Assembly (NCBI GenBank): GCA_025141015.1
Contig: CP081098.1
Span: 3,354,501 to 3,418,500 of the forward strand
Direction: 5' to 3'
DNA: 64,000 bases
Source: Rhodobacteraceae bacterium M382
Lineage (GTDB): Bacteria > Pseudomonadota > Alphaproteobacteria > Rhodobacterales > Rhodobacteraceae
Numbering within the stretch: the first letter of the stretch is position 1; every line of letters starts with the position of its first letter. Below the pieces are notes generated by a model. The model searched no databases. It was not told where the DNA came from and saw only the letters and a list, made by a program, of their open reading frames with translations. Of this stretch, positions 8,907-18,096 are shown piece by piece. Made by a program: the position numbers and the translations under genes.

Positions 8907-9659
8907 ATGCGCGCGGTTTTGTCCCTAGTTTTGCTCCTGCTATTGGCCCTTCCAGCCGCCGCACAGGTTCCACGTGGCCTGGGGGACAGCGACCCGGTTG
9001 ATTTCAAGGGAAAGCCGCCCAGCCGCTATCCTGTTCACGGGATAGATGTCGCCCGCTTCCAGCCCCAGGTCGATTGGACCCAGGCCCGCAAGGCAGGAAT
9101 AGATTTCGCGTTTATCAAGGCCACCGAAGGCGGGGACTTTCTGGACCCGATGTTCAAATCCCATTGGCGTGGCGCGGGACGCGCCAGAATCCTTCGCGGC
9201 GCGTATCACTTTTTCTATTTCTGCCGACCGGCTGCGGACCAGGCCCGTTGGTTCATCCGCAATGTCCCCAAGACCCGCGGCATGCTCCCGCCGGTTCTGG
9301 ACATGGAATGGAACCCGTTTTCACCAACCTGCACAAAACGCCCCCATGGATCGGTTGTGCGACGGGAAGCCCAGATATTTCTGGACATGATCGAACGCCA
9401 TTACGGTCAACGTCCGATCCTGTACACCACGCCTGAATTCTACCGTCAAACCGACATCGGGAAATTGAAGAACACGGAATTCTGGGTGCGATCAACGGCA
9501 AAAACCCCCGACCGCGCCTATCCGAAACAAAACTGGCATTTCTGGCAATACAGCAGCACAGGCATCGTTCCCGGCATAGAAGGCGACGTTGATCTGAACG
9601 CTTTTGGCGGCAGCAAACGCCAATGGAAACGCTGGGTCGCCGCCCGTCAGAACCAATAG
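8907..9659 (+). CDS. Secreted glycoside hydrolase family 25 (lysozyme-like) protein
   Basis: A 250-residue protein with a Sec signal peptide (MRAVLSLVLLLLLALPAAAQ). The GH25 barrel begins at HGIDVARFQPQVDW (residue about 46), where the Asp of GIDVA is a conserved active-site residue. It continues through FIKATEGGDF and the catalytic LDMEWNPF (Asp and Glu). The length is usual for Acm/Cpl-1-type muramidases without a wall-binding domain. It would cut peptidoglycan glycan strands in the periplasm. The start has GGAGGATCC just upstream. It stands alone between unrelated units. Confidence 0.9.
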   Translation: MRAVLSLVLLLLLALPAAAQVPRGLGDSDPVDFKGKPPSRYPVHGIDVARFQPQVDWTQARKAGIDFAFIKATEGGDFLDPMFKSHWRGAGRARILRGAYHFFYFCRPAADQARWFIRNVPKTRGMLPPVLDMEWNPFSPTCTKRPHGSVVRREAQIFLDMIERHYGQRPILYTTPEFYRQTDIGKLKNTEFWVRSTAKTPDRAYPKQNWHFWQYSSTGIVPGIEGDVDLNAFGGSKRQWKRWVAARQNQ

Positions 9660-9967
9660 AGGATCGCGTGCGGTCATATGCGTGATCTTCGTCACGCACA
9701 GGCCCCCGACCGGATGCGACGCCAGTCACACCAGACCGGCGGACGATGTCACCGGGCGACAGCTGGAGGGCGCAATCGGGCTGCTGGAGCAAACGCATCC
9801 TGACCACACCCCGGTCTACCAACACCTGATGCTGCGCCCTGGCTCCCCGGCAAAGATCTGCATCTCTGAGTGTTCCCAGGTCCCGCCAGAATTTACGCAT
9901 CATAATCCCACGAAAAAGGCCCCGGTCTGTCAACCGGGGCCCAGATACCAATCACAGGGTCGGGAAA
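9660..9967. other. Intergenic stretch between convergent GH25 and dehydrogenase genes
   Basis: No gene is supported in these 308 bases. The open frames have no start signal or recognisable family. The only clear element is the terminator at 9913-9941 that serves the dehydrogenase on the minus strand. Confidence 0.6.
9913..9941 (-). terminator. Rho-independent terminator of the dimethylglycine dehydrogenase-like gene
   Basis: Read on the minus strand, GGCCCCGGT pairs with ACCGGGGCC around a 6-nt loop, followed by TTTTT. It is 27 bp beyond the stop codon. Confidence 0.88.
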
Positions 9968-12475
9968 TCACCCGTCCTTGCGGATGACTTCGTTCTTGGG
10001 GTCATAGGGGCTGTCGCAGGTGACAACCGCATCCCACAGCTTGTCCTGGATCTTGACCTGCAATTTGGTGCCTTCGACCGCTTGCTCGGGTTTGACATAG
10101 CCCATACCGATGGATTTCTCAAAGGCCACCGAATAGCCACCCGAGGTCAGACGACCCACGCGCTCGCCTTCGGGCGTATAAAGCACCTCGCGGCCCCAGG
10201 GATCAGCATCGGCAGGGCCGTCGATCAACAGGGTGCAGCACTTTACGCGCACACCGGTCTCGACCAATTTGTCCTTGCCGTGGAACTCCTTGTTCAGATC
10301 CACGAAACGCGGCAGGTCGGCTTCGAGCGGGGTCGCGTCACGGCCCAATTCGTTGCCAAAGGCACGATAGGATTTCTCCTGACGCAACCAGTTCTGCGCG
10401 CGGGCACCGACCAACTTCATGCCGTGCTTTTCACCGGCTTTTTCCAGCAGATCGAACAGATAGTTCTGCATTTCCATCGGGTGGTGCAATTCCCATCCCA
10501 ATTCGCCGGTATAGGCCACGCGAATGGCGTTCACCGGGCACATGCCCAATTCGATCTGACGCGCCGACAACCAGGGGAACCGCTTGTTCGACAGCGCCGT
10601 TTCCGGATCGGCATCGACGATCACCTCTTTCAGCACGTCGCGCGATTTCGGGCCTGCGATGGCAAAAACGCCCCACTGGGTAGTGACATCCTGGATTTCG
10701 ACGTATCCGAACTCTTCCATCTTGTCTTCGGCAGCTTTGCGCAGGAAGTCGGCGTCATATTCCGACCAGGCACCGGCGGACACGATGTAATAGTTGTTCT
10801 CGCCATTGCGCACGATGGTGTATTCGGTGCGGGTGGTGCCGAATGCAGTCAGCGCATAGGTCAGGTTGATGCGCCCAACTTTGGGCAGCTTGTTGCAGGT
10901 GAACCAGTCCAGGAACTGGGTGGCACCGGGGCCCTTGACCACGTGCTTGGTGAACGCGGTGGCGTCGATCAGGCCGACGCCTTCGCGGATTGCCTTGGCT
11001 TCTTCGACAGCATGCTGCCACCAGCCACCCCGGCGGAAAGACCGCGCATCATGGTCAAAGTTTTCCGGCGCATCGACGGGACCGAAATAGTTGGGGCGTT
11101 CCCAGCCATTGACCCAGCCGAACTGTGCGCCACGGGCCTTTTGACGATCAAACGCGGGCGCAGTACGCAGCGGACGGGCCGCCGGGCGTTCTTCGTCCGG
11201 GTGGTGCAGGATATAGACGTGCTCATAGCACTCTTCGTTCTTGCGCGCTGCGAACTCGGTGGTCATCCAGTTGGAGGAATACCGTTTGGGGTCGAGCGAG
11301 GCCATGTCGATTTCGGCTTCGCCATCGACCATCATCTGCGCCAGATAGTAGCCGGTGCCGCCCGCAGCGGTGATACCAAAGCTGAAACCTTCAGCCAGCC
11401 ACATGTTGCGCAGACCCGGTGCCGGACCAACCAGCGGGTTGCCGTCTGGGGTATAGCAGATCGGGCCGTTGAAGTCGTCCTTGAGGCCGGATTCGGCACA
11501 GGACGGGACGCGTTCGGCCATCGCCATGTATTGATCCGCGATCCGGTCCAGATCCAGCGGGAACAGATCGGCCCGGAAGCTGTCCGGCACGCCGTGCTCG
11601 AACTGTGCAGGTGCGCCGCGTTCGTAGATGCCCAGGATCCAGCCGCCGCGCTCTTCGCGGGCATAGGATTCATTGTCGGCGTCGCGCACAACGGGATGCT
11701 CGGGGTTGCCGGCTTCACGCCATTTGACCAGCTCGGGGTCTTTGTCCATGACGATGAACGTGTGCTCGACCGGGATCGCGGGCATCTTGATACCCAACAT
11801 TTTCGCGGTACGCTGCGCGTGGTTTCCGGACGCGGTCACGACGTGCTCGGCCGTGATCACCACCTGCTCGTCAGAGGGAATCAGGTTGCCGCCTTTTTCC
11901 ACCATCTTGGTGCAGGTGACTTCCCAATGGGTGCCGGTCCAGTGGAAGGCATCGGCCTGCAGTTTGCGCACGATGTCGACACCGCGCTGACGGGCCCCCT
12001 TGGCCATCGCCTGGGTCACGTCGGCCGGGTTAATATACCCGTCTTCGGTGTGATAGATTGCCCCCTTCAGGTCGCCGGTTTCGATCAGCGGCCAGCGCTC
12101 TTTGATCTGGTCCGGGGTCAGCCATTCATAGTCCACGTCGCAGGTTTCCGCGGTCGACGCATAAAGCATGTATTCGTCCATGCGTTCGTCCGTCTGCGCC
12201 ATGCGCAGGTTGCCAACGACGGCAAACCCGGCGTTCAGCCCGGTTTCCTCTTCGAGGGTCTTGTAGAAATCCACCGAGTATTTGTGGATATGGGTGGTCG
12301 CATAGGACATGTTGAACAGCGGCAGCAGGCCAGCCGCGTGCCAGGTCGAACCCGACGTCAGCTCGTCGCGTTCGATCAACATAACATCGTCCCATCCCGC
12401 CTTGGCGAGGTGATACGCAATCGACGTGCCGACGGCACCACCGCCGACGACCAGTGCTTTGACTTGGGTTTTCAT
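9968..12475 (-). CDS. Dimethylglycine/sarcosine dehydrogenase-like FAD-GcvT fusion protein
   Basis: An 835-residue two-part enzyme. Residues 1 to about 430 form a DAO-type flavoprotein with VVGGGAVGTSIAYHLA at residues 10-25. The His-containing stretch SGSTWHAAGLLP is typical of the dimethylglycine/sarcosine dehydrogenase family. A linker is followed by GcvT (aminomethyltransferase) folate-binding domains up to the C-terminus. Such enzymes oxidise N-methylglycines and pass formaldehyde units to tetrahydrofolate. Roseobacters use them in glycine betaine catabolism. CGGAGAG precedes the start. A methylated amine substrate is well supported; dimethylglycine over sarcosine is inferred. Confidence 0.88.
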   Translation of the reverse strand: MKTQVKALVVGGGAVGTSIAYHLAKAGWDDVMLIERDELTSGSTWHAAGLLPLFNMSYATTHIHKYSVDFYKTLEEETGLNAGFAVVGNLRMAQTDERMDEYMLYASTAETCDVDYEWLTPDQIKERWPLIETGDLKGAIYHTEDGYINPADVTQAMAKGARQRGVDIVRKLQADAFHWTGTHWEVTCTKMVEKGGNLIPSDEQVVITAEHVVTASGNHAQRTAKMLGIKMPAIPVEHTFIVMDKDPELVKWREAGNPEHPVVRDADNESYAREERGGWILGIYERGAPAQFEHGVPDSFRADLFPLDLDRIADQYMAMAERVPSCAESGLKDDFNGPICYTPDGNPLVGPAPGLRNMWLAEGFSFGITAAGGTGYYLAQMMVDGEAEIDMASLDPKRYSSNWMTTEFAARKNEECYEHVYILHHPDEERPAARPLRTAPAFDRQKARGAQFGWVNGWERPNYFGPVDAPENFDHDARSFRRGGWWQHAVEEAKAIREGVGLIDATAFTKHVVKGPGATQFLDWFTCNKLPKVGRINLTYALTAFGTTRTEYTIVRNGENNYYIVSAGAWSEYDADFLRKAAEDKMEEFGYVEIQDVTTQWGVFAIAGPKSRDVLKEVIVDADPETALSNKRFPWLSARQIELGMCPVNAIRVAYTGELGWELHHPMEMQNYLFDLLEKAGEKHGMKLVGARAQNWLRQEKSYRAFGNELGRDATPLEADLPRFVDLNKEFHGKDKLVETGVRVKCCTLLIDGPADADPWGREVLYTPEGERVGRLTSGGYSVAFEKSIGMGYVKPEQAVEGTKLQVKIQDKLWDAVVTCDSPYDPKNEVIRKDG

Positions 12476-13004
12476 GGGCCCGCTCTCCGGATTCTAAAGA
12501 TTCTTGGCTATGGTTATGCCCAAGCCAGCGTTTGCGCGCAAAAGCCATCCGACGCATAAAACGACAAAACCGACCTTCTACGCCTTCAACGGTGAGAATT
12601 GGGGTCACCTTTGTCGGTTTTTGGGTTTTTTGACACGTTGCCGACCTGGCCCCGTTCCCAGCCCGGACTGCAGTCAACTGGCCAGACGCTCCGATCTGCC
12701 AGTCGGCCCCATAGGTAAATCCGCGTTTCAGCAGATAGGTCCAATTGCGGCGATCCCCCTGCCCAGTCGCGGGTTCCGCTGCCGCACCGACACCCTGCAG
12801 AGATTGGAGGCCAGCAGGCGTTTGGGTCCACGCGCGCTTCCAATGTTGGTATTGGGTGCTGGCCGTGGACGGATTTATGCCCTTTGCCACAGCTGTTTGA
12901 ACCACCTCCCTCCGGGAGGCTGGTGCATGGTTTGCTGCGGTCACCGCATCGGCGATTTGCCAGACTTGCCCGGTGATGGTTCCGGGTTTGGGACGGGTAT
13001 TCAT
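12126..13004 (-). CDS. Small conserved N-terminal domain with doubtful long C-terminal extension
   Basis: The first ~60 residues (MNTRPKPGTITGQVWQIAD, ASRREVVQTAVAKG, then STASTQYQHWKRAW) look like a real small helical, possibly DNA-binding, protein module seen as a stand-alone hypothetical protein in proteobacteria. The open frame continues to 12126. Its last 350 bp overlap the dehydrogenase gene on the same strand in another frame, and the region before that covers that gene's leader. The downstream part is therefore unlikely to be native, and the gene may have lost its own stop by a frameshift. It starts 8 bp after the stop of the D-lactate dehydrogenase-like gene, so it is in that transcript. 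Confidence 0.35.
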   Translation of the reverse strand: MNTRPKPGTITGQVWQIADAVTAANHAPASRREVVQTAVAKGINPSTASTQYQHWKRAWTQTPAGLQSLQGVGAAAEPATGQGDRRNWTYLLKRGFTYGADWQIGASGQLTAVRAGNGARSATCQKTQKPTKVTPILTVEGVEGRFCRFMRRMAFARKRWLGHNHSQESLESGERAHENPSQSTGRRRWCRRHVDCVSPRQGGMGRCYVDRTRRADVGFDLARGWPAAAVQHVLCDHPYPQILGGFLQDPRRGNRAERRVCRRWQPAHGADGRTHGRIHALCVDRGNLRRGL

Positions 13005-13011
13005 TGTGGTG

Positions 13012-14418
13012 TCAGGTCCTGGTGACGATCTTGCCCGGATTCAGGATGTTCTGTGGGTCCAGCGCCGCCTTGACCGCAGCCATATAGCGGGTCGTGGCCC
13101 CCAATTCCATTTCCAGATAGGGTTTCTTGCCCTGGCCGATACCGTGTTCTCCGGTGCAGGTCCCATCCAGTGAAATCGCGTATTCATTCAGCCAGGCCAC
13201 AAACGCTTCAACCGCTGCGACCTCATCCGGGTTGTCCATGTCAATCAGCGGCAGCGCGTGGAAATTGCCATCCCCGACATGACCCACAATCGGTGCCAAC
13301 AGCCCCAATTCTGCGGCCTTGTCCTGGGCTCCGCTCACCGCTTCGGCCAGACGCGAGATCGGCACACAGACGTCGGTGGAAATTCCCTTGGCACCCGGGC
13401 GCAGCTGATGCGTGGCCCAATACATGTCGTGGCGCGCCTGCCACAGCTTGTTGCGCTCTTCGGTGGACGTGGTCGCCGCAAAATCGGTGCCGCCAAACTC
13501 TTCGGCGATCGCACCAAAGGTTTCAGCCTGCTCCGCCACACCAGCGTCCGAGCCGTGAAACTCCAAAAGCAACAAGGGCGTTTCCGGCAGGTCCAGCTTT
13601 GAATAATTGTTGGCCGCTCCGACGCTGAGCGTGTCCAGCAATTCGATCCGGGCCACGGGGATGCCATATTGGATGGTCATCATCACCGCACGACAGGCCG
13701 CATCCACAGTAGAGAACGAACACCGCGCGGAGCTGATCGCTTCGGGGATCCCTTGCAGCCGCAAGGTAATTTCGGTGATCAGACCCAATGTCCCCTCCGA
13801 CCCCACCATCAACCGGGTCAAATCATAGCCGGCTGACGATTTCTTGGCCCGCTGCGCAGTGCGGATCACCTCGCCATCTGCCATCACCACTTCGAGCGCG
13901 ATGACATTGTCCTTCATCGTGCCATAGCGGACCGCGTTGGTACCCGAGGCCCGCGTTGCTGTCATCCCGCCCAGCGATGCATTGGCCCCCGGGTCGATCG
14001 GAAAGAACAGCCCCTGATCGCGCAGATAGGTATTCAGTTGCTCGCGTGTCACGCCGGGCTGCACCACCACATCCAGATCTTCGGCATGGACGGCCAGGAT
14101 CTGGTTCATCTGGCTCATATCCACCGAAATTCCACCCGCAGGCGCATTCACATGTCCCTCGAGCGAGGTGCCGGTGCCAAACGCAATGACCGGAACATCA
14201 TGGGTCGCACAGGTTTTGACGATCTCAGCCACCTCGGCAGTGCTGGTCGGAAAAACCACCGCATCCGGCTTCTGGTTCACGATATAGGTTGTGGTGTGGC
14301 CGTGCTGTTCGCGAATGGAATCGCCGGTCTGCAACCGCTCGTCAAACCGCTGTTTCAGAATGTCGATGACGGCTTTTATCCCGGTGTCGTTGCGGGGCAA
14401 TGATGTGGCCTGGACCAT
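13012..14418 (-). CDS. FAD-linked D-lactate/glycolate dehydrogenase (GlcD-like)
   Basis: A 468-residue flavoprotein with an N-terminal FAD_binding_4 domain: PDAVVFPTSTAEVAEIV, then AFGTGTSLEGHVNAP, the usual pyrophosphate loop. A C-terminal FAD-oxidase domain ends in TCTGEHGIGQGKKPYL, the conserved GEHGIG motif of GlcD/D-LDH proteins. It should oxidise a D-2-hydroxy acid and feed electrons to the respiratory chain. Start 14418 has AAGGGAG upstream; an in-frame ATG at 14460 lacks a site. No glcE or glcF is adjacent, which favours a D-lactate dehydrogenase of the single-subunit type. Confidence 0.88.
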   Translation of the reverse strand: MVQATSLPRNDTGIKAVIDILKQRFDERLQTGDSIREQHGHTTTYIVNQKPDAVVFPTSTAEVAEIVKTCATHDVPVIAFGTGTSLEGHVNAPAGGISVDMSQMNQILAVHAEDLDVVVQPGVTREQLNTYLRDQGLFFPIDPGANASLGGMTATRASGTNAVRYGTMKDNVIALEVVMADGEVIRTAQRAKKSSAGYDLTRLMVGSEGTLGLITEITLRLQGIPEAISSARCSFSTVDAACRAVMMTIQYGIPVARIELLDTLSVGAANNYSKLDLPETPLLLLEFHGSDAGVAEQAETFGAIAEEFGGTDFAATTSTEERNKLWQARHDMYWATHQLRPGAKGISTDVCVPISRLAEAVSGAQDKAAELGLLAPIVGHVGDGNFHALPLIDMDNPDEVAAVEAFVAWLNEYAISLDGTCTGEHGIGQGKKPYLEMELGATTRYMAAVKAALDPQNILNPGKIVTRT

Positions 14419-14594
14419 GACGGCTCTCCCTTTCCGGACATTGAATGCCCGTTGATTCACAGGTTAACTTATGGTGCACATGCACGACAGGACAAGACCT
14501 GACATCGCACTTGGCCCGCAGATCCCTGAGCCATCTGTCAACCTGCAAGGGGCGGAGCTGTTCCTCAGGGCCCACACCCACAAGAGGTTTTGCG

Positions 14595-14675
14595 GCAGGC
14601 CGCGCCTTCGGCGCGGCCTGCCTGGCCCAACGGACGGGTGCGGATCTTTGATCCGGATCCGGCGGACGGGAGCGC
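14595..14675 (+). repeat. Dispersed hairpin-box element, copy A
   Basis: A 12-bp perfect stem (14595-14606 with 14610-14621, loop TTC) is followed after 2 nt by GGCCCAACGG (14624-14633). A smaller hairpin CGGATC-TTT-GATCCG (14641-14655) and GGGAGCGC (14668-14675) come next. The same architecture recurs at 18097-18179 and, inverted, at 42319-42401. It lies between two minus-strand units, directly after a pseudogene. Confidence 0.75.
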
Positions 14676-14710
14676 ACCGTTTCGGCTTCAACAAACTTCA
14701 GGACCATATC

Positions 14711-15398
14711 CTAGTGGGTCTTCATGCAGGAAAAGAACGACCGGGCCTGAACGGAAAATCGTTTCCAATCTGGCAGGAACTCTGACGCATAGCTGATCAT
14801 CACGTCAAAGATACCAGCTTCGATATAATGTTCACAGCTTTGGTCAGGGGCTTTGCCAGGGCGGCAGCAACCAATGACATCGGTTACATTCCCATCTTCG
14901 TTCCGGAAAGACATTTGTCGCTGTCACCAATCCCCCCTTTGCGAGGCACGTATGGCGGAGGCGCTGTCAAAGTTATTAGCCCATATCGGGCATCAGCATC
15001 CCGCCAGAGTGTTTCACCGGTAAATCTGCGTCCCCGGTTCTTCGTTGTCAGTCGTTGCACCACCGTTTCCATGTCACGGTACCAGGTGGTCAGCATCGAC
15101 AGATACGACCCCTCGGACTGATGGGGGCGAATATCACGCGGCCAAGGGGCAAAGGGGGCAAGGGTTAAATACGGTTGCTTGCAGGCGCAGTTACCCCTCC
15201 CGTGCGTGTTCCACCGGATTTCCGTGCAAACCGCGGGTCCAGATAATCCCGATCTACTCTCAGGTGAATGGCTGCCGACTCTGCCGTGCCCCACAGCGCG
15301 ACATCGACGAATTCTCCGCTGGAATGACAAATCTGGTCCGCTTGGGCACCTGTCGAACAGGAGACAACAATCACCCCAACCAAGGCGAAAACGCGCAT
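14711..15398 (-). pseudogene. Decayed secreted-protein gene with two apparent frameshifts
   Basis: Three minus-strand segments in three different frames read as one protein. Segment 1 (15398 to about 15230) has a signal peptide (MRVFALVGVIVVSC..., ending TGAQA) and a strand-like AAIHLRVDRDYLDPRFARK. Segment 2 (about 15130 to 14900) reads SYLSMLTTWYRDMETVVQ and later DADARYGLITLTAPPPY. Segment 3 (about 14905 to 14711) reads QSCEHYIEAGIFDV then ISYASEFLPDWKRF. The order and motif style match small hypothetical envelope proteins that end in a YxxxFLPxW segment. Joining needs shifts near 15200 and near 14905. Alternative: a real 77-residue secreted peptide at 15165-15398 alone. The frameshifts could also be sequencing errors. 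Confidence 0.5.
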
Positions 15399-15508
15399 AT
15401 GGCCCGCCTCATGCACGCGGGCCCACACTGGGTCGCGACCCAGTGCCGCAAAGACCAAAACAAGTCAGCCCCAGCTAGCCATGCTGGCATATTCAGGCCC
15501 GGCCAGTG

Positions 15509-17293
15509 TTACTGGCCCATCGCAATGCCTTCGCGCCGGGGATCTGCTGCGCCTTTCAGCACCTCTCCAATCTCGATCGCATGAAGCCCGGAATTCAAAT
15601 CCCGCGCGTTCACTTCATAGCCCATCTGTTCCAACGCTCCGACCATGTTGACCGCATTGGTCCCGGCTTCGACATCATAGGTGCCGAACCTGTTCACCAG
15701 ATGCGGCATCGCTACGGCCTGTTGAACATCATATCCCCAATCCGCCCAGGCAATGATCGCCTGTGCCACATAGCCGATGATCCGGCTGCCCCCCGGTGAC
15801 CCGATGGCCAGAACCGGCTTGCCCGCCTGCATCACGATGGTCGGAGCCATGGATGACCGGGGCCGTTTGCCCGGCTCCAACCGGTTGGCGATCGGCACAC
15901 CGTCACTATGGGTACGAAATGAAAAATCCGTCAGCTCATTGTTCAGCAGAAACCCACGGGTCATCACCCGTGACCCGAATGCATTTTCGATTGTGGTCGT
16001 CATCGACAGCACATTCCCATACCGATCCACGATCGAAACATGCGACGTTGATGGCAACTCGATCGCTTCGTCATCGGCCCAGTTCAGCGCATGGTCAAAT
16101 TCGGGCGTGCCCGGGCCCACCTCTGGAAGCGCCACGGGTGCAGTCATCCCGCTGCCGCGCAGCTTCAGATAGGCCGGGTCCAGCAACCCTCGGGTCGGAA
16201 CCGGGACATAATCGCTGTCGGCCATGTACCGCCCCCGGTCCGCAAAGGCGAGCCGCGAGGCATCCCCGATCAACCGCCACGACTGTGGGTCGTCTGCGCC
16301 CAGATCAGACAGGTTGAATGGCTCAAGCGTACCCAGGATCTGTCCAACTGTCAGCGCGCCGGAACTGGGCGGACCCATGCCGCAGACTTGATAAACACGA
16401 TACCCGGCGCAAACCGCCGCGCGTTCCTTGACCTCATACAACGCCAGATCCACCGCCGACAGAACGCCGGGGTTCCCGGCTGTGCGCACCGCCCGCACGA
16501 TATCTGCTGCAATTGGTCCTGCATAAAAGACCTCCGCCCCCTGTGCTGCCAGTCTCTGTAAAGTATCGCCATAGGCCGGGTTGCGCAGGGTGTCGCCCTG
16601 TTTCACCGGCTGACCATCCGGCAGGAAATAAGCCGCAGTTTCCGGATGACGCGCCAACCGCTCGGCGTCACGCTGCACCAACCCCGCCAAACGCGGTGAC
16701 ACAGAAAACCCGCCGTCCGCCAGCGCGATGGCCGCATCAAACAGCCCCGACCACGGTGCGCGGCCCCATTTGCGATGCGCCGCCTGCATCAACGCAGGCG
16801 TGCCTGGCGTGCCTACGGACCGCCCTCCGACGACCGCATCAAAGAACCCCATCGGCTCCCCGGCTTCGGTCTGAAACAATGTCGGCGTCGCGGCCAAAGG
16901 CGCGGTTTCCCGCCCGTCCAGCGTTGTCAGCGTGCCGGTTTTGGCGTCATACCAAACCAAAAAGGCACCCCCACCCAGCCCCGAAGACTGCGGCTCGACC
17001 AGCCCCAGAACGCTCTGCACGGCGACCATCGCATCCGCTGCACTGCCCCCGTCCTGCAAGACTGCGGCCCCCGCCTGAACCGCCAGCGGGTTTGCCGCAG
17101 AGACCATCCATGTTTCCCCCACCACGGGCAAATTCTGTGCTTTGGCCTCCAACGCCGCGGCCACCGCCTGTGATGTGGCTGCAATCTGCCCTTCGACCGC
17201 GCCTTCGGGGGCAAATTTATCTGCGGTTTCCTGTGCGCCCAACGGCAGGGCGGCCCAGATCGCCACCAAAATTGCTATTGATCTTCGTTGCAT
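15509..17293 (-). CDS. ggt: Gamma-glutamyltransferase (glutathione hydrolase)
   Basis: A 594-residue secreted Ntn-hydrolase precursor. After a signal peptide (MQRRSIAILVAIWAALPLGAQ) comes the large-subunit region with NPLAVQAGAAVLQDGGSAADA. The self-cleavage site is the Thr in LPSTSHVSIVDRYGN. The small subunit carries GFLLNNELTDFSF and the PRSSMAPTIV and GSPGGSRII motifs. It hydrolyses or transfers the gamma-glutamyl group of glutathione in the periplasm. The start at 17293 is preceded by GGGGAGAG and gives a proper signal peptide. It is transcribed away from the M23 peptidase. Confidence 0.93.
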   Translation of the reverse strand: MQRRSIAILVAIWAALPLGAQETADKFAPEGAVEGQIAATSQAVAAALEAKAQNLPVVGETWMVSAANPLAVQAGAAVLQDGGSAADAMVAVQSVLGLVEPQSSGLGGGAFLVWYDAKTGTLTTLDGRETAPLAATPTLFQTEAGEPMGFFDAVVGGRSVGTPGTPALMQAAHRKWGRAPWSGLFDAAIALADGGFSVSPRLAGLVQRDAERLARHPETAAYFLPDGQPVKQGDTLRNPAYGDTLQRLAAQGAEVFYAGPIAADIVRAVRTAGNPGVLSAVDLALYEVKERAAVCAGYRVYQVCGMGPPSSGALTVGQILGTLEPFNLSDLGADDPQSWRLIGDASRLAFADRGRYMADSDYVPVPTRGLLDPAYLKLRGSGMTAPVALPEVGPGTPEFDHALNWADDEAIELPSTSHVSIVDRYGNVLSMTTTIENAFGSRVMTRGFLLNNELTDFSFRTHSDGVPIANRLEPGKRPRSSMAPTIVMQAGKPVLAIGSPGGSRIIGYVAQAIIAWADWGYDVQQAVAMPHLVNRFGTYDVEAGTNAVNMVGALEQMGYEVNARDLNSGLHAIEIGEVLKGAADPRREGIAMGQ

Positions 17294-17451
17294 GAAGCTC
17301 TCCCCGCCCTGGCGCTGTTTCATCCGCAGACTAACCGGCCCCCGCCCGGCTCGCCAGTCTCCATTGCCACAGTTTGCGCCTAAGTCATGGCTTGACCCTG
17401 GCCATGTCCCTCAGCCACTTTTGCCCCGGTCGTTTGTTCAGGATATCGTAG

Positions 17452-18081
17452 ATGCATTGGCTTTTCATAATCGTTCTTTCCGTCGTTTTTCACCTGGATG
17501 CCGATAGGGTCCAGGCCACGGAGCTCCCTGTGACCCTGCCCTATGGCGCCCCCAAGATCATTTCGGACTTTCACAGTCGCAGGGGCGTCAAGGGACGGCG
17601 GCGCGGGTCCAAACATCAGGGCATCGACATTGGTGGCCCCAATGGTGCGCCAATTCTGGCTGCAGCAGATGGGGTTGTCGTTGAAACCGACATTGGGACG
17701 TGTTGGGGACCGACAATTGTCATTGATCATGGGGCCGACCGTTCCGGCAAACCGCTGATTGCCGCCTATGGACATCTGGGAGATATCTTGGTCAAGACAG
17801 GGCAGACCGTGACCCGTGGACAGCGGATTGCCCGGCTCAGCAACAATTTCACTAAATTTCGCTGTATTTCAGGGGTGCGCCACCTGCATTTTCAGATTGG
17901 GCGCAGCCATCGTTCAGGCCCCAAAGGCAGCTATTGGGGTCACATCAAATACCTCAAGGACGGCAAGAGCGCCACAAACCCCCATCTGTTCTGGGCCGAT
18001 GGTCCAGGTCAGGTGACATGCTTTCGGCCTGCAACGGCCTATCCAAAGGGCACATTGACTTATCCGGTGCCCTGCCGTTGA
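17452..18081 (+). CDS. Secreted M23 (LytM-type) metallopeptidase
   Basis: A 209-residue peptidase with a short N-terminal signal segment (MHWLFIIVLSVVFHLDADRVQA). The zinc site is present: KHQGIDIGGP gives the HxxxD pair, and RHLHFQIG gives the HxH pair. Between them AADGVVVETD and AAYGHLGDILV are normal LytM strands. It would cut peptide cross-links of peptidoglycan, or act as a divisome-type activator if inactive, but all zinc ligands are present here. There is no coiled coil or LysM domain, so it is the minimal single-domain form. Confidence 0.88.
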   Translation: MHWLFIIVLSVVFHLDADRVQATELPVTLPYGAPKIISDFHSRRGVKGRRRGSKHQGIDIGGPNGAPILAAADGVVVETDIGTCWGPTIVIDHGADRSGKPLIAAYGHLGDILVKTGQTVTRGQRIARLSNNFTKFRCISGVRHLHFQIGRSHRSGPKGSYWGHIKYLKDGKSATNPHLFWADGPGQVTCFRPATAYPKGTLTYPVPCR

Positions 18082-18096
18082 TCCACACGCGCGGGA

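Noticed and set aside
10082-12559. Long open frame on the plus strand, antisense to the dehydrogenase gene
   Set aside because: It mirrors a GC-rich coding gene in the opposite direction; the translation is low-complexity His/Gly/Arg-rich without domains.
15165-15398. Intact 77-residue secreted peptide gene
   Set aside because: Its N-terminus is good, but the following segments in other frames continue the same protein style, so a broken longer gene is more likely.
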